Shown here one piece after another: positions 9,222 through 18,918 of a DNA stretch of 33,547 nt. Made by a program: the position numbers and the translations under genes. How positions within the stretch are numbered: the first letter of the stretch is position 1; every line of letters begins with the position of its first letter. The DNA is from an uncultured Phocaeicola sp. (GTDB lineage Bacteria; Bacteroidota; Bacteroidia; Bacteroidales; Bacteroidaceae): positions 1 to 33,547 of the forward strand of contig CALUKX010000028.1 of the NCBI GenBank assembly GCA_944321335.1. Direction: 5' to 3'. The notes beneath the pieces were generated by a model, which saw nothing but the letters and a program-made list of their open reading frames with translations, was not told the origin of the DNA and made no database searches.

Positions 9222-9875
9222 ATGAAAAACGTCGTCATACTATTGTTCTGTAGTCTAGGTCTTGCATCAACCGCTAAAGGACAGACCGAACAGGCATCTA
9301 TCATACGAACCGACTCTATTACTTCTTTCCAAGAGCCGGTACCGGTATCTTCCGATTCTACACTCAGCGAACCATTGGTTGCCCCCATCCCCCAGAGCGG
9401 ATACATCCACCCGTTCGGAATGTACGGCATCACCCCATTCGATTATGGATATGCAACATGGGAACTGCATAAAGGTTTGAATGCTTCTATCGGATTGAAT
9501 ATCACCTATAGTCCAAGCAAATATGCCCCATCCGGTGTTGGCTTCGGTCAGGATGCCGCTTTCATGTATGCCGCTCCTATCAGCAACCGGTTGAGCGTAG
9601 CTTTCGGAGTTTATGCAAGCAACCTGAACTGGGGATTCATCGATTACCGTAACGTAGGAGTTGCAGCAGTAGCTGCCTATCGGCTCACCGACCGTATCAG
9701 CATCTATGCCTATGGAAACAAATCACTTACCCGTGATTTGCCTCCTTACGCTTATCCGATTCCGAATTTCTGCGGCGACAGGTTTGGCGGTATGGTAAAT
9801 TTCAAGCTGGGTGAAACCGGATCGATCAGCATCGGCGTGGAAGGAAGAAAGAACGACTACCCTTGGTGGTATTAA
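9222..9875 (+). CDS. Secreted envelope protein of unknown function, beta-barrel-like
   Basis: 217 residues with an N-terminal signal peptide (MKNVVILLFCSLGLASTAKG, cleavage near GQ). A Ser/Thr/Pro-rich linker follows, then alternating hydrophobic/polar strands rich in Gly, Tyr and Phe (LNASIGLNITYSPSK, RLSVAFGVYASNLNWGFIDY, GSISIGVEG). The C-terminus is aromatic (PWWY). This pattern suggests a small outer-membrane or periplasmic beta-sheet protein. No named family is recognised. FolC begins 11 bases after its stop, so the two are likely cotranscribed without an evident functional link. Confidence 0.75.
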   Translation: MKNVVILLFCSLGLASTAKGQTEQASIIRTDSITSFQEPVPVSSDSTLSEPLVAPIPQSGYIHPFGMYGITPFDYGYATWELHKGLNASIGLNITYSPSKYAPSGVGFGQDAAFMYAAPISNRLSVAFGVYASNLNWGFIDYRNVGVAAVAAYRLTDRISIYAYGNKSLTRDLPPYAYPIPNFCGDRFGGMVNFKLGETGSISIGVEGRKNDYPWWY

Positions 9876-9886
9876 ATACAACAACA

Positions 9887-11191
9887 ATGAATTATCAGGA
9901 AACACTTCATTATCTATATACAAGCGCCCCACTCTTCCAGAATGTAGGTAAGGACGCATATAAGGAAGGATTGGAAACAACCCGAAAACTGGACGAACAC
10001 TTCAACCATCCCCATACCCGTTTCAAGACAATCCATGTAGCAGGGACCAACGGAAAAGGTTCCTGTTCGCATACACTTGCAGCTATACTTCAGTCGGCAG
10101 GCTATAAAGTCGGGCTTTATACTTCCCCTCATCTGGTGGATTTCAGAGAACGTATCCGGGTCAACGGGATCCCGGTTCCACAGCAATTCGTTATCGATTT
10201 CGTAGAACAAAATCGGAGTTTCTTCGAACCACTCTATCCTTCCTTCTTCGAACTGACCACAGCAATGGCTTTTCTCTATTTCGCACAAGAGCAAGTAGAT
10301 GTAGCGGTCATTGAAGTAGGGTTAGGCGGTCGTCTGGATTGCACCAACATCATTCATCCCGACTTGTCAATCATAACCAACATTAGCTTTGACCATGTAC
10401 AATTCTTGGGAAATACCCTAGCAAAGATAGCCTCGGAAAAAGCAGGCATTATCAAAAAGGATGTTCCGGTTGTCATCGGTGAAACGAATGAAGAAACCCG
10501 TCCGGTCTTCCAGACGAAAGCCATTGAAGTAAATGCTCCGATCATTTTTGCAGAAGACGAACACCTGTTGAATGGAGTGGCACGAACAGAAGACGGGAAA
10601 TATGACTATGATACAACCGATTACCCTCACCTTATCGGCGAATTGGGCGGACTTTGCCAGCAAAAGAATACCAACACTCTACTATCAGCTATCCGGCAGC
10701 TGAAGAAAGCCGGATATCATTTGGAAGAATCGGACGTACGCAACGGATTCGCCCATGTATGTGAGCTGACAGGCTTGATGGGAAGATGGCAGAAGCTCGA
10801 TACACATCCAACCGTTATCTGCGACACAGGACACAACGTAGGAGGTATCCAATACATAGTCGAACAACTCTCCCTACAGAAATATGACCATCTCCGGATC
10901 GTAATCGGTATGGTAAACGATAAAGACATTTCGGGAGTATTGAAAATGCTCCCGAAAGATGCAATTTATTACTTCACCCAAGCCAGTGTGCAACGAGCAC
11001 TTCCATCTGAAAAGGTAAAAGAACTGGCGGAAGGGTTCGGATTACGAGGCAACAATTATTCCGATGTCGCATCTGCAATAACGGCTGCACGTAAGGAATC
11101 CAACCCCGATGATCTTATTTTTGTCGGCGGAAGTAGCTTTATCGTTGCCGATTTGCTGGCAACCGTATACCCTCCTCAAGAAATAAACTAA
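9887..11191 (+). CDS. folC: Bifunctional folylpolyglutamate synthase / dihydrofolate synthase
   Basis: A 434-residue Mur-ligase-family enzyme that adds glutamate to dihydropteroate (dihydrofolate synthase) and extends polyglutamate tails on folates. Motifs: P-loop AGTNGKGSCSH, then TSPHLVDFRERIRVNG, VEVGLGGRLDCTN, ISFDHVQFLGNT (Mur-ligase centre) and the C-terminal DTGHNVGG. The ATG at 9887 (MNYQETLHYLY) fits the usual FolC N-terminus; an upstream in-frame TTG at 9863 would overlap the preceding gene and is rejected. It ends before a strong terminator. Confidence 0.95.
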   Translation: MNYQETLHYLYTSAPLFQNVGKDAYKEGLETTRKLDEHFNHPHTRFKTIHVAGTNGKGSCSHTLAAILQSAGYKVGLYTSPHLVDFRERIRVNGIPVPQQFVIDFVEQNRSFFEPLYPSFFELTTAMAFLYFAQEQVDVAVIEVGLGGRLDCTNIIHPDLSIITNISFDHVQFLGNTLAKIASEKAGIIKKDVPVVIGETNEETRPVFQTKAIEVNAPIIFAEDEHLLNGVARTEDGKYDYDTTDYPHLIGELGGLCQQKNTNTLLSAIRQLKKAGYHLEESDVRNGFAHVCELTGLMGRWQKLDTHPTVICDTGHNVGGIQYIVEQLSLQKYDHLRIVIGMVNDKDISGVLKMLPKDAIYYFTQASVQRALPSEKVKELAEGFGLRGNNYSDVASAITAARKESNPDDLIFVGGSSFIVADLLATVYPPQEIN

Positions 11192-11200
11192 TTGTAAACT

Positions 11201-11262
11201 TGCTTTTGCAAAAAGCAAAGAGGTATTGCCTTTCTTACAAAAAAGAATCGCAATACCTCTTT
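11201..11262 (+). terminator. Terminator after folC, preceded by a small hairpin
   Basis: AAAGAGGTATTGC (11217-11229) pairs perfectly with GCAATACCTCTTT (11250-11262), followed by TTCTT. Just upstream, TGCTTTT-GCA-AAAAGCA (11201-11217) forms a smaller 7-bp hairpin. Confidence 0.85.
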
Positions 11263-11289
11263 TTCTTATCAATTTAAATGCAAAAATTG

Positions 11290-11321
11290 TTTGGGTTTCT
11301 TGAATAAAATCTTTTTATTTG
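11290..11321 (+). promoter_or_regulatory. Candidate promoter of the galactose operon
   Basis: TTTG (11290-11293) is followed after 20 bases by TTTATTTG (11314-11321), a one-mismatch -7 element. The spacing is right for a Bacteroidetes promoter. The leader to the ATG at 11378 is about 50 bases. Confidence 0.45.
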
Positions 11322-11377
11322 CATAGAAAACTTTGTTTTCACAATATTCATTTTAAAAATAATTTACATCTAACATT

Positions 11378-12472
11378 ATGAACGACACTTTTTACAAAGA
11401 AGATAATCTCTGTGGGTTAAAGAGGGCCGATTTCCAAAAAGAAATCGACGGTAAGAAAACAGACCTTTATATTTTATCTAACGACAATGGCGCTGAAATG
11501 GCCATTACCAACTATGGCGGGGCCATCCTCGCTGTCATGGTTCCTGACAGAAACGGAGTTTTAGGTAACGTAGTTCAGGGACATGACAACATCGAAGGGG
11601 TAATAAACAGCCCTGAATCTTTTCTGAGCACCTTAATCGGCCGTTATGGCAATCGTATCGCAAAAGGGAAATTCACTCTCGATGGAAAAGAATATAATCT
11701 GAAAATCAACAACGGTCCCAATTCATTGCATGGAGGACCAACCGGATACCATTCTAGGGTTTGGGATGCCAAACAAACCAGCAAACAAAGTGTTACTCTC
11801 CATTATCTGTCGAAAGATGGCGAAGAAGGTTTCCCAGGTAACCTCGACATTACAGTCACTTACACTTTCACCAATCAGAACGAACTTATTCTTACTTATT
11901 CGGCTCAGACAGACAAACGCACTATCGTCAATCTTACCCACCACGCATTCTTCAGCCTGTCGGGCCTGGCTAATCCGACACCAAGTGTAGAAAACTGCAT
12001 ATTGACCATCAATGCCGACCATTATACACCGATGGACGAAAATTCCATTACAACAGGTGAAATAAGCAAGGTGGAAGGTACTCCAATGGATTTCCGTACC
12101 CCACATACTATCGGAGAACGTATCAACGACAAATTCCAACAACTCATATTCGGAACAGGATACGACCACAACTACGTATTGAACAAAAAAGAAGCAGGTG
12201 ACCTGACATTTGCAGCCAAGTGTGTAGAACCGATAAGCGGACGCTCATTGGAAGTCTATACTACAGAACCGGGAGTTCAAGTATATACAGCCAACTGGAA
12301 CAGTGGTTTTGCAGGATGGCATGGAACGACATTCCCGGCACGAAGCGCAATCTGTTTCGAAGCACAACACTTCCCCGACACCCCGAACAAATCATATTTC
12401 CCAACGGTAGTATTAAATCCGGGAGAGAATTACCATCAGGTAACAATTTATAAATTCGGAATCGATAAATAA
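11378..12472 (+). CDS. galM: Aldose 1-epimerase (galactose mutarotase)
   Basis: A 364-residue cytosolic enzyme of the GalM family that interconverts alpha- and beta-anomers of galactose/glucose so that galactokinase receives alpha-galactose. Motifs: IGRYGNRIAKGKF, NGPNSLHGG, VNLTHHAFFSLSG with the catalytic His, GTGYDHNYVLN, and the C-terminal CFEAQHFPDTPN with the catalytic Glu. There is no signal peptide, unlike many Bacteroides mutarotases associated with polysaccharide loci. It is the first gene of a three-gene operon with the transporter (34-base gap) and galK (37-base gap). Confidence 0.94.
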   Translation: MNDTFYKEDNLCGLKRADFQKEIDGKKTDLYILSNDNGAEMAITNYGGAILAVMVPDRNGVLGNVVQGHDNIEGVINSPESFLSTLIGRYGNRIAKGKFTLDGKEYNLKINNGPNSLHGGPTGYHSRVWDAKQTSKQSVTLHYLSKDGEEGFPGNLDITVTYTFTNQNELILTYSAQTDKRTIVNLTHHAFFSLSGLANPTPSVENCILTINADHYTPMDENSITTGEISKVEGTPMDFRTPHTIGERINDKFQQLIFGTGYDHNYVLNKKEAGDLTFAAKCVEPISGRSLEVYTTEPGVQVYTANWNSGFAGWHGTTFPARSAICFEAQHFPDTPNKSYFPTVVLNPGENYHQVTIYKFGIDK

Positions 12473-12506
12473 ATAATATTAACCTAAAATTAAACCATAT
12501 TTAAAC

Positions 12507-13814
12507 ATGGATCAAAAAACTAAACAAAGTGGACACGTTATTGCCATCATTGCAATGATGTTTCTCTATGCTATGATTTCTTTTGTAACCAATCTAGCAG
12601 CACCGTTAGGAGTAATCTGGAAAAACCAACCCGAGTTAATGGGAAGTAACACATTAGGCATGATGGGTAACATGATGAATTTCCTTGCTTACCTTTTCAT
12701 GGGTATTCCAGCAGGTAAACTACTTGTCAAAATCGGTTATAAGAAGACTGCACTTGTAGCCATCGCCGTTGGTTTCGTAGGTGTATTCGTCCAATATTTA
12801 TCAGGATTCCCTACCGGCATTACCGGATTCTGGGTATACTTATTGGGAGCGTTTATCAGTGGTTTCTCTGTATGTATGCTTAATACAGTAGTAAATCCGA
12901 TGCTTAACCTTCTTGGTGGCGGTGGAAATCGTGGTAACCAGCTTAACCTTATCGGAGGTACCCTCAACTCACTTTCAGGAACTTTAACTCCGATGTTGGT
13001 AGGTGCTCTTGTCGGTACTGTTACCAAAGAAACTACAATTACAGATATTAATCTCGTTCTTTATATTGCAATGACTGTATTTGCAGCAGCATTCATTGTA
13101 TTGTCTTTCATTCCTATTAAAGATCCGGAAATGGGTAAAGCTACCAATACCACAGTGTTCGAACGCAGTCCATGGGCATTCCGTCATTGTGTTTTGGGTG
13201 TTATCGGTATCTTTGTATATGTAGGTATTGAAATCGGAATTCCCGGTACTCTTAACTTCTATATTTCAGACACAACCGACAAAGGTGCCGGATTATTGGG
13301 AGATGCAGCTGCCATCGGTGGTTTCGTAGCGGGAACCTATTGGCTTCTGATGCTTGTCGGACGTTTCTTCGCAGGATTTATTGCCGACAAGATTTCCAGC
13401 CGCTCAATGATGATTACCGTATCAAGTGTCGCTATTATACTTATACTGGCAGCCATGTTCATATCAAAGGAAACGACTACTTCCATGCCGGTATTTACAG
13501 GTTCATCATTTACAATGGTAACTGTCCCACTCAGTGCACTGCTGCTTGTTCTTTGCGGTCTTTGTACGTCGGTAATGTGGGCAAGTATCTTCAACCTTGC
13601 TACAGAAGGACTTGGTAAATACACAGCTGCCGCTTCAGGTATTTTTATGATGATGGTAGTCGGTGGTGGTGTACTTCCACTTTTACAGAACTTCATTGCC
13701 GACAAGACCGGATACATGATCTCATACATCGTACCGCTTATCGCACTTGTTTACCTTTTATACTATGCACTCATCGGTTGCAAGAATGTAAACAAAGATA
13801 TCCCTGTTGAATAA
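12507..13814 (+). CDS. MFS glucose/galactose transporter, FHS (FucP/GluP) type
   Basis: A 435-residue inner-membrane protein with about 12 hydrophobic helices; the N-terminal half includes FLAYLFMGIPAGKLLVKIGY, the typical MFS loop 2-3 motif. The MLNTVVNPMLNLLGGGGNRG region matches the fucose-galactose-glucose:H+ symporter group. Its position between galM and galK makes uptake of galactose (or glucose) by proton or sodium symport the natural role. The exact substrate is inferred from context. Confidence 0.9.
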   Translation: MDQKTKQSGHVIAIIAMMFLYAMISFVTNLAAPLGVIWKNQPELMGSNTLGMMGNMMNFLAYLFMGIPAGKLLVKIGYKKTALVAIAVGFVGVFVQYLSGFPTGITGFWVYLLGAFISGFSVCMLNTVVNPMLNLLGGGGNRGNQLNLIGGTLNSLSGTLTPMLVGALVGTVTKETTITDINLVLYIAMTVFAAAFIVLSFIPIKDPEMGKATNTTVFERSPWAFRHCVLGVIGIFVYVGIEIGIPGTLNFYISDTTDKGAGLLGDAAAIGGFVAGTYWLLMLVGRFFAGFIADKISSRSMMITVSSVAIILILAAMFISKETTTSMPVFTGSSFTMVTVPLSALLLVLCGLCTSVMWASIFNLATEGLGKYTAAASGIFMMMVVGGGVLPLLQNFIADKTGYMISYIVPLIALVYLLYYALIGCKNVNKDIPVE

Positions 13815-13851
13815 TCAATTAATATAATTAACCTCATAAACTTTTACCACT

Positions 13852-15006
13852 ATGGATATAGAATTTGTAAGAAGTCGCTTCATCAAACATTTTGATGGTA
13901 CTACAGGATCAATATATGCATCACCGGGACGTATCAACCTTATTGGCGAACACACTGATTATAATGGAGGTTTCGTATTTCCAGGAGCTGTAGATAAAGG
14001 TATGTTGGCAGAAATCAAGCCGAACGGAAAAGACAAGGTTTGTGCTTACTCAATCGACTTGAAGGATTATGTAGAATTCGGTTTGAATGAAGAAGATGCT
14101 CCGAAAGCAAGTTGGGCAAGATATATTTTCGGTGTATGCCGCGAAATGATCAAACGCGGTGTTGACGTGAAAGGTTTCAATACAGCTTTTGCCGGTGATG
14201 TACCTCTGGGTGCAGGTATGTCTTCTTCAGCCGCTTTGGAATCTACTTATGCATTTGCTTTGAACGATTTGTTCGGCGACAACAAGATTGACAAGTTCGA
14301 ACTGGCAAAAGTTGGTCAGGCTACCGAACATAATTATTGCGGTGTAAATTGTGGAATCATGGACCAGTTCGCTTCTGTATTCGGAAAAGAAGGACACTTG
14401 ATGCGTCTTGACTGCCGTTCATTGGAATACCAATATTATCCGTTCAATCCGGTCGGCTATCGTCTCGTATTGGTTGACTCTGTAGTTAAACACGAGTTGG
14501 CTTCATCAGCATACAACAAACGCCGTCAGAGCTGTGAAAACGTGGTGGCAGCAATCAAAGCAAAACATCCCGAAGTCGAGTTCCTCCGTGATTGTTCTAT
14601 GGACATGTTGAATGAAGTGAAAGGAACTGTATCGGAAGAAGATTATATGCGTGCTGAATATGTTATCGAAGAAATCCAACGGGTACTTGATGTCTGCGAC
14701 GCATTGGAACGTGGCGATTACGAAACAGTAGGTCAGAAGATGTATGAAACTCATCAGGGTATGAGCAAGCTGTATGAAGTAAGCTGTGAAGAACTTGATT
14801 TCTTGAATGACATTGCATTCGACTGCGGTGTAACAGGATCACGTGTCATGGGCGGTGGATTCGGTGGTTGTACAATCAACCTTGTAAAGAATGAATTGTA
14901 TGAAACATTCGTAACTACAGCAAAAGAACGTTTTGCAGCAAAATTCGGTCGTTCTCCGAAAATTTACGATGTTGTCATCAGTGACGGATCACGCAAGATC
15001 TGCTAA
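13852..15006 (+). CDS. galK: Galactokinase
   Basis: A 384-residue GHMP kinase that phosphorylates alpha-D-galactose to galactose 1-phosphate, the first committed step of the Leloir pathway. Motifs: PGRINLIGEHTDYNGG (galactokinase signature near residue 25), PLGAGMSSSAALE (ATP-binding GHMP motif 2), NCGIMDQFAS with the catalytic Asp, and GGGFGGCTINL near the C-terminus. It is the last gene of the galM-transporter-galK operon; neither galT nor galE is in this window. Confidence 0.96.
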   Translation: MDIEFVRSRFIKHFDGTTGSIYASPGRINLIGEHTDYNGGFVFPGAVDKGMLAEIKPNGKDKVCAYSIDLKDYVEFGLNEEDAPKASWARYIFGVCREMIKRGVDVKGFNTAFAGDVPLGAGMSSSAALESTYAFALNDLFGDNKIDKFELAKVGQATEHNYCGVNCGIMDQFASVFGKEGHLMRLDCRSLEYQYYPFNPVGYRLVLVDSVVKHELASSAYNKRRQSCENVVAAIKAKHPEVEFLRDCSMDMLNEVKGTVSEEDYMRAEYVIEEIQRVLDVCDALERGDYETVGQKMYETHQGMSKLYEVSCEELDFLNDIAFDCGVTGSRVMGGGFGGCTINLVKNELYETFVTTAKERFAAKFGRSPKIYDVVISDGSRKIC

Positions 15007-15040
15007 TGCAAGACTCTGATTCTAAATCATAACCATTTAT

Positions 15041-15083
15041 ATTACCTGAAGCTTCCTTACTGCTGTTTCAGGCAATATTTTTT
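15041..15083 (+). terminator. Terminator after galK
   Basis: ATTACCTGAA (15041-15050) pairs with TTCAGGCAAT (15067-15076) with one mismatch. A T-rich run follows. Confidence 0.7.
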
Positions 15084-15199
15084 ATCCCTTTTCCATTTAT
15101 AGCATAGCTATTCCCGAAAAGTGTACAAAATGTAACTCTTTCAGGCCAAAAATCCACTTATTTTGTATTGTAAATTTCTTCGACGATGGGATATTTTAT

Positions 15200-15207
15200 T
15201 ATCTTTG
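15200..15207 (+). promoter_or_regulatory. -7 promoter element of tkt-rpiB
   Basis: TATCTTTG matches TAnnTTTG, 33 bases before the ATG at 15241. No properly spaced -33 TTTG. Confidence 0.55.
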
Positions 15208-15240
15208 CGACATCATTAACATATCCAATAATATCCAATA

Positions 15241-17253
15241 ATGAAAAACTGTAAAACATTAATGAATCGTGCAGCCGACAATATCCGTATCCTGGCTGCT
15301 TCGATGGTAGAAAAAGCCAATTCCGGTCACCCGGGTGGCGCTATGGGTGGTGCAGACTTTGTAAATGTACTGTTTTCCGAATTCTTAGTATATGATCCAG
15401 AAAATCCGCGTTGGGAAGGACGCGACCGTTTCTTCCTCGATCCGGGTCACATGTCACCGATGCTGTATTCAGTATTGGCCTTGACAGGTAAATTCACATT
15501 GGACGAACTGTCACAGTTCCGCCAATGGGGAAGCCCTACTCCAGGCCATCCGGAAGTTGACGTAATGCGCGGTATTGAAAATACATCAGGTCCGCTCGGC
15601 CAAGGACACACATTTGCTGTAGGTGCCGCTATTGCTGCCAAGTTTCTGAAAGCGCGTTTGGGCGATGTCATGAACCAGACTATCTATGCTTACATATCTG
15701 ATGGTGGTGTTCAGGAAGAAATTTCTCAGGGTGCCGGCCGTATTGCGGGTCACCTTGGTCTGGACAACTTGATTATGTTCTATGACTCTAACGACATCCA
15801 GTTGTCTACAGAATGTAAAGATGTAACAGACGAAGATGTTGCTAAGAAATATGAAGCTTGGGGATGGAAAGTCATCACTATCAATGGTAATGATGCAGAT
15901 GAAATCCGCGATGCATTGACTGCAGCTAAAGCTGTTACAGGCCAGCCGACATTGATTATCGGTAAGACCATTATGGGTAAAGGTGCATTGAAAGCCGACA
16001 ACTCAAGCTATGAACGCAATTGTGCTACCCACGGAGCTCCTCTCGGTGGCGATGCATACGTTAACACAATAAAGAACTTGGGAGGTGATCCTACCAATCC
16101 GTTCCAAATTTTCCCTGACGTAGCAGAACTTTATGCTAAACGTCGTGAGGAATTGAAATCAATCGTTTCTGAACGTTACGCAGCTAAGGCTGAATGGGCT
16201 AAGGCTAATCCAGAATTGGCAGCTAAATTGGAATGTTGGTTCTCAGGCAAGGCCCCGAAAGTAAACTGGGAAGCTATCGAACAGAAAGCAGGTGCTGCAA
16301 CCCGTGCTGCTTCGGCTACAGTTTTGGGTGCTTTGGCTACACAGGTTGAGAACATGGTATGTGCTTCTGCCGACCTTTCCAACTCGGATAAGACTGACGG
16401 TTTCTTAAAGAAGACCCATGCATTTACTAAAGGGGATTTCAGCGGTGCATTCTTCCAGGCAGGTGTATCCGAATTGACAATGGCTTGCTGCTGTATTGGT
16501 ATGGCTCTGCATGGCGGTGTAATCCCAGCTTGCGGTACATTCTTTGTATTCTCTGATTATATGAAACCAGCTGTACGTATGGCCGCGTTGATGGAAATGC
16601 CGGTTAAGTTCATCTGGACTCACGATGCATTCCGTGTAGGTGAAGACGGTCCTACTCATGAACCTGTAGAACAGGAAGCACAGATTCGTCTGATGGAAAA
16701 ACTGAAGAATCACAAGGGACACAATTCTATGTTGGTTCTCCGTCCGGCAGATGCAGAAGAAACTACTCAGGCATGGAAACTGGCAATGGAAAATACATCT
16801 ACTCCTACTGCACTGATTTTCTCACGCCAGAATATCGCTAACCTCCCGACTGGAACAGATTACACTCAGACAGGCAAGGGTGCTTACATCGTTGCAGGTG
16901 CAGATGAAAATCCGGATGTTATTTTGGTTGCTTCAGGTTCTGAAGTTTCAACATTGGTTGCAGGTGCTGAATTGTTACGCAAAGATGGTGTAAAACTGCG
17001 TATCGTATCAGTTCCTTCTGAAGGCCTGTTCCGTAGCCAGAGCAAGGAATATCAGGAAAGCATCATTCCGACAGGAGCTAAGGTATTCGGTCTGACAGCA
17101 GGTCTGCCAGTAAACCTTGAAGGCTTGGTTGGTGCAAATGGTAAAGTTTGGGGTCTTGAATCATTCGGATTCTCTGCTCCATACAAAGTATTGGACGAAA
17201 AACTGGGATTCACTGCAGAAAATGTGTATAACCAAGTAAAAGCAATGTTATAA
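15241..17253 (+). CDS. tkt: Transketolase
   Basis: A full-length, 670-residue thiamine-diphosphate enzyme of the non-oxidative pentose phosphate pathway, moving two-carbon units between ketose and aldose phosphates. Motifs: MVEKANSGHPGGAMGGADF, SGPLGQGHTFAVGAA, the ThDP-binding SDGGVQEEISQG segment (canonical GDG replaced by SDGG), and THDAFRVGEDGPTHEPVEQ with catalytic residues. The C-terminal domain contains LVASGSEVSTLV. Its stop and the rpiB start share a base (TAATG), implying tight translational coupling. Confidence 0.96.
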   Translation: MKNCKTLMNRAADNIRILAASMVEKANSGHPGGAMGGADFVNVLFSEFLVYDPENPRWEGRDRFFLDPGHMSPMLYSVLALTGKFTLDELSQFRQWGSPTPGHPEVDVMRGIENTSGPLGQGHTFAVGAAIAAKFLKARLGDVMNQTIYAYISDGGVQEEISQGAGRIAGHLGLDNLIMFYDSNDIQLSTECKDVTDEDVAKKYEAWGWKVITINGNDADEIRDALTAAKAVTGQPTLIIGKTIMGKGALKADNSSYERNCATHGAPLGGDAYVNTIKNLGGDPTNPFQIFPDVAELYAKRREELKSIVSERYAAKAEWAKANPELAAKLECWFSGKAPKVNWEAIEQKAGAATRAASATVLGALATQVENMVCASADLSNSDKTDGFLKKTHAFTKGDFSGAFFQAGVSELTMACCCIGMALHGGVIPACGTFFVFSDYMKPAVRMAALMEMPVKFIWTHDAFRVGEDGPTHEPVEQEAQIRLMEKLKNHKGHNSMLVLRPADAEETTQAWKLAMENTSTPTALIFSRQNIANLPTGTDYTQTGKGAYIVAGADENPDVILVASGSEVSTLVAGAELLRKDGVKLRIVSVPSEGLFRSQSKEYQESIIPTGAKVFGLTAGLPVNLEGLVGANGKVWGLESFGFSAPYKVLDEKLGFTAENVYNQVKAML

Positions 17254-17687
17254 TGAAAGTAATAGGATTGGCATCCGATCATGCAGGATTTGAACTCAAA
17301 CAATATGTAAAGCAATGGTTGGAAGCAAAAGGATGGGAATATAAAGACTTCGGTACATATAGCACTGAAAGCTGTGACTATCCGGATTTTGCCCACCCGT
17401 TGGCTAAGGCCGTAGAATCCGGTGAATGTTACCCTGGTATCGCTGTATGTGGTAGCGGACAAGGTATCGGTATCACCTTAAACAAACATCAAGGCATCCG
17501 TGCTGCACTTTGTTGGATTCCGGAAATTGCTCATCTGGCACGCCAGCACAATGATGCAAATGTTTTGGTTATGCCAGGCAGATTCATCGATACGGAGATG
17601 GCCGACAAGATTATGACAGAATTCTTCAAAACTGAGTTTGAAGGAGGACGTCATCAGAAAAGGGTCGACAAGATTCCTGTCAGATAA
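17253..17687 (+). CDS. rpiB: Ribose 5-phosphate isomerase B
   Basis: A 144-residue RpiB/LacAB-family enzyme that interconverts ribulose 5-phosphate and ribose 5-phosphate, supplying transketolase substrates. Motifs: ASDHAGFELK at the N-terminus, AVCGSGQGIGI with the catalytic Cys, and NKHQGIRAALCW. The start ATG overlaps the tkt stop by one base. A terminator follows. Confidence 0.95.
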   Translation: MKVIGLASDHAGFELKQYVKQWLEAKGWEYKDFGTYSTESCDYPDFAHPLAKAVESGECYPGIAVCGSGQGIGITLNKHQGIRAALCWIPEIAHLARQHNDANVLVMPGRFIDTEMADKIMTEFFKTEFEGGRHQKRVDKIPVR

Positions 17688-17704
17688 TTCTATCTTAAAA
17701 TACT

Positions 17705-17740
17705 AAAAAAAGAGAAGCAGTAATTTGCTTCTCTTTTTTT
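17705..17740 (+). terminator. Terminator after rpiB
   Basis: A perfect 15-bp stem: 17705-17719 (A-run then GAGAAGCA) pairs with 17726-17740 (TGCTTCTC then T-run); the loop is 6 bases. Confidence 0.9.
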
Positions 17741-17745
17741 ATTTC

Positions 17746-17753
17746 TATATTTG
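17746..17753 (+). promoter_or_regulatory. -7 promoter element of the DUF4468 gene
   Basis: TATATTTG matches TAnnTTTG. An ATG at 17751 lies inside this element, so the real start must be downstream (17787). Confidence 0.55.
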
Positions 17754-17786
17754 TCAGTCAATATATTAAAACAAATTCTATTCACC

Positions 17787-18893
17787 ATGAAAAAACTTTT
17801 ATTATTATTGCTGATATGCTTTCCAATAATGGGTATGGCCAAAGACGAAAAGAACAATTCGGATCCGAAGTACCTTACAGGAGCCATTACCTACGATGAT
17901 GGGAAAGTAACATTCACAAAGGAATTCAAATTACCGGGTGTTTCTCAAAATGACATCTATACCCGTGTACTTGCATGGGCTGAAAAACGTTACCAACCTG
18001 AAGGGAAATTACACAGCTTTGTATCATACAAAAATGAAGCGGAAGGACAAATTGCCGTATCTGGTGAAGAATACCTGGTTTTCTCATCAACTGCCCTTTC
18101 ACTCGACCGTACACGTATCTATTACCAACTAACAACAGACATAGAAGACGGTCTATGCAAAATGAAGATGACACGTATCCGTTATTGGTATGATGAAAAC
18201 CGTGACGGTGGTGAAAAGTATACTGCAGAAGAATGGATCAGTGATGAAATGGCCTTAAACAAGAAAAAGACCAAACTAGCTCCCATTTGTGGAAAATTCC
18301 GTCGTGAAACTATCGACCTGAAAGACGAAATATTTCAGGAGATTGCAAATGAATTAGGAGTCAACTCTTTGGCTAATACGATGAATACAACTTCTAATCC
18401 TAAACAGATTCAAACTTCAGTTGTTGCCCCTGTAGTTCCTTCTGCAAACGCAACTTCAACAACAATACAAACTACAGTTCCTGCAAATTCCGGACAGACA
18501 AAAGAAATAAAAGAAGTTACACTCAACACTCTGCCATCCAATCTGAATGAAATTGCGACAAATGGGAAAGTGACTTTGACTGCAAATGGTGAAGAACTGG
18601 AAATCAAAGCAGCCAATTGGGGAGGATTCGGTAAGATGTTCTCAAAAGACATAGCCTATATATTGCTTGATAAGAGCCGTATTGCAGCAAGCGCTATGAT
18701 GGAACAAAGCAATGAATACACTATCGCTTTCTACACGACCAACACCACTACACCTATTGTTGTTGTTGAATGTAAGAAAATGATGACACAGAAGATGTCG
18801 GCTGAAGATTTGAAAGCATTGAACCTTCAAGCTGATACCAATAAGGAATATACTTTATATATAGGTGAAGTAATAAAGACCTCCATGCGCTGA
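17787..18893 (+). CDS. DUF4468 domain-containing secreted protein
   Basis: 368 residues. The signal peptide MKKLLLLLLICFPIMGMA supports the ATG at 17787. Residues ~30-150 match DUF4468, a periplasmic/envelope domain with a TBP-like fold that is widespread in Bacteroidales (TKEFKLPGVSQNDIYTRVLA, RIYYQLTTDIEDGLCKMKM, RYWYDENRDGGEKYTAEEWI). A Thr/Asn/Val-rich linker (about 190-235) joins it to a C-terminal domain of unknown type. The GH28 gene starts 25 bases downstream, so cotranscription is possible, though a link to pectin use is not shown. Confidence 0.88.
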   Translation: MKKLLLLLLICFPIMGMAKDEKNNSDPKYLTGAITYDDGKVTFTKEFKLPGVSQNDIYTRVLAWAEKRYQPEGKLHSFVSYKNEAEGQIAVSGEEYLVFSSTALSLDRTRIYYQLTTDIEDGLCKMKMTRIRYWYDENRDGGEKYTAEEWISDEMALNKKKTKLAPICGKFRRETIDLKDEIFQEIANELGVNSLANTMNTTSNPKQIQTSVVAPVVPSANATSTTIQTTVPANSGQTKEIKEVTLNTLPSNLNEIATNGKVTLTANGEELEIKAANWGGFGKMFSKDIAYILLDKSRIAASAMMEQSNEYTIAFYTTNTTTPIVVVECKKMMTQKMSAEDLKALNLQADTNKEYTLYIGEVIKTSMR

Positions 18894-18918
18894 TTTTTTC
18901 TTTCAAAAGAGCTAAACC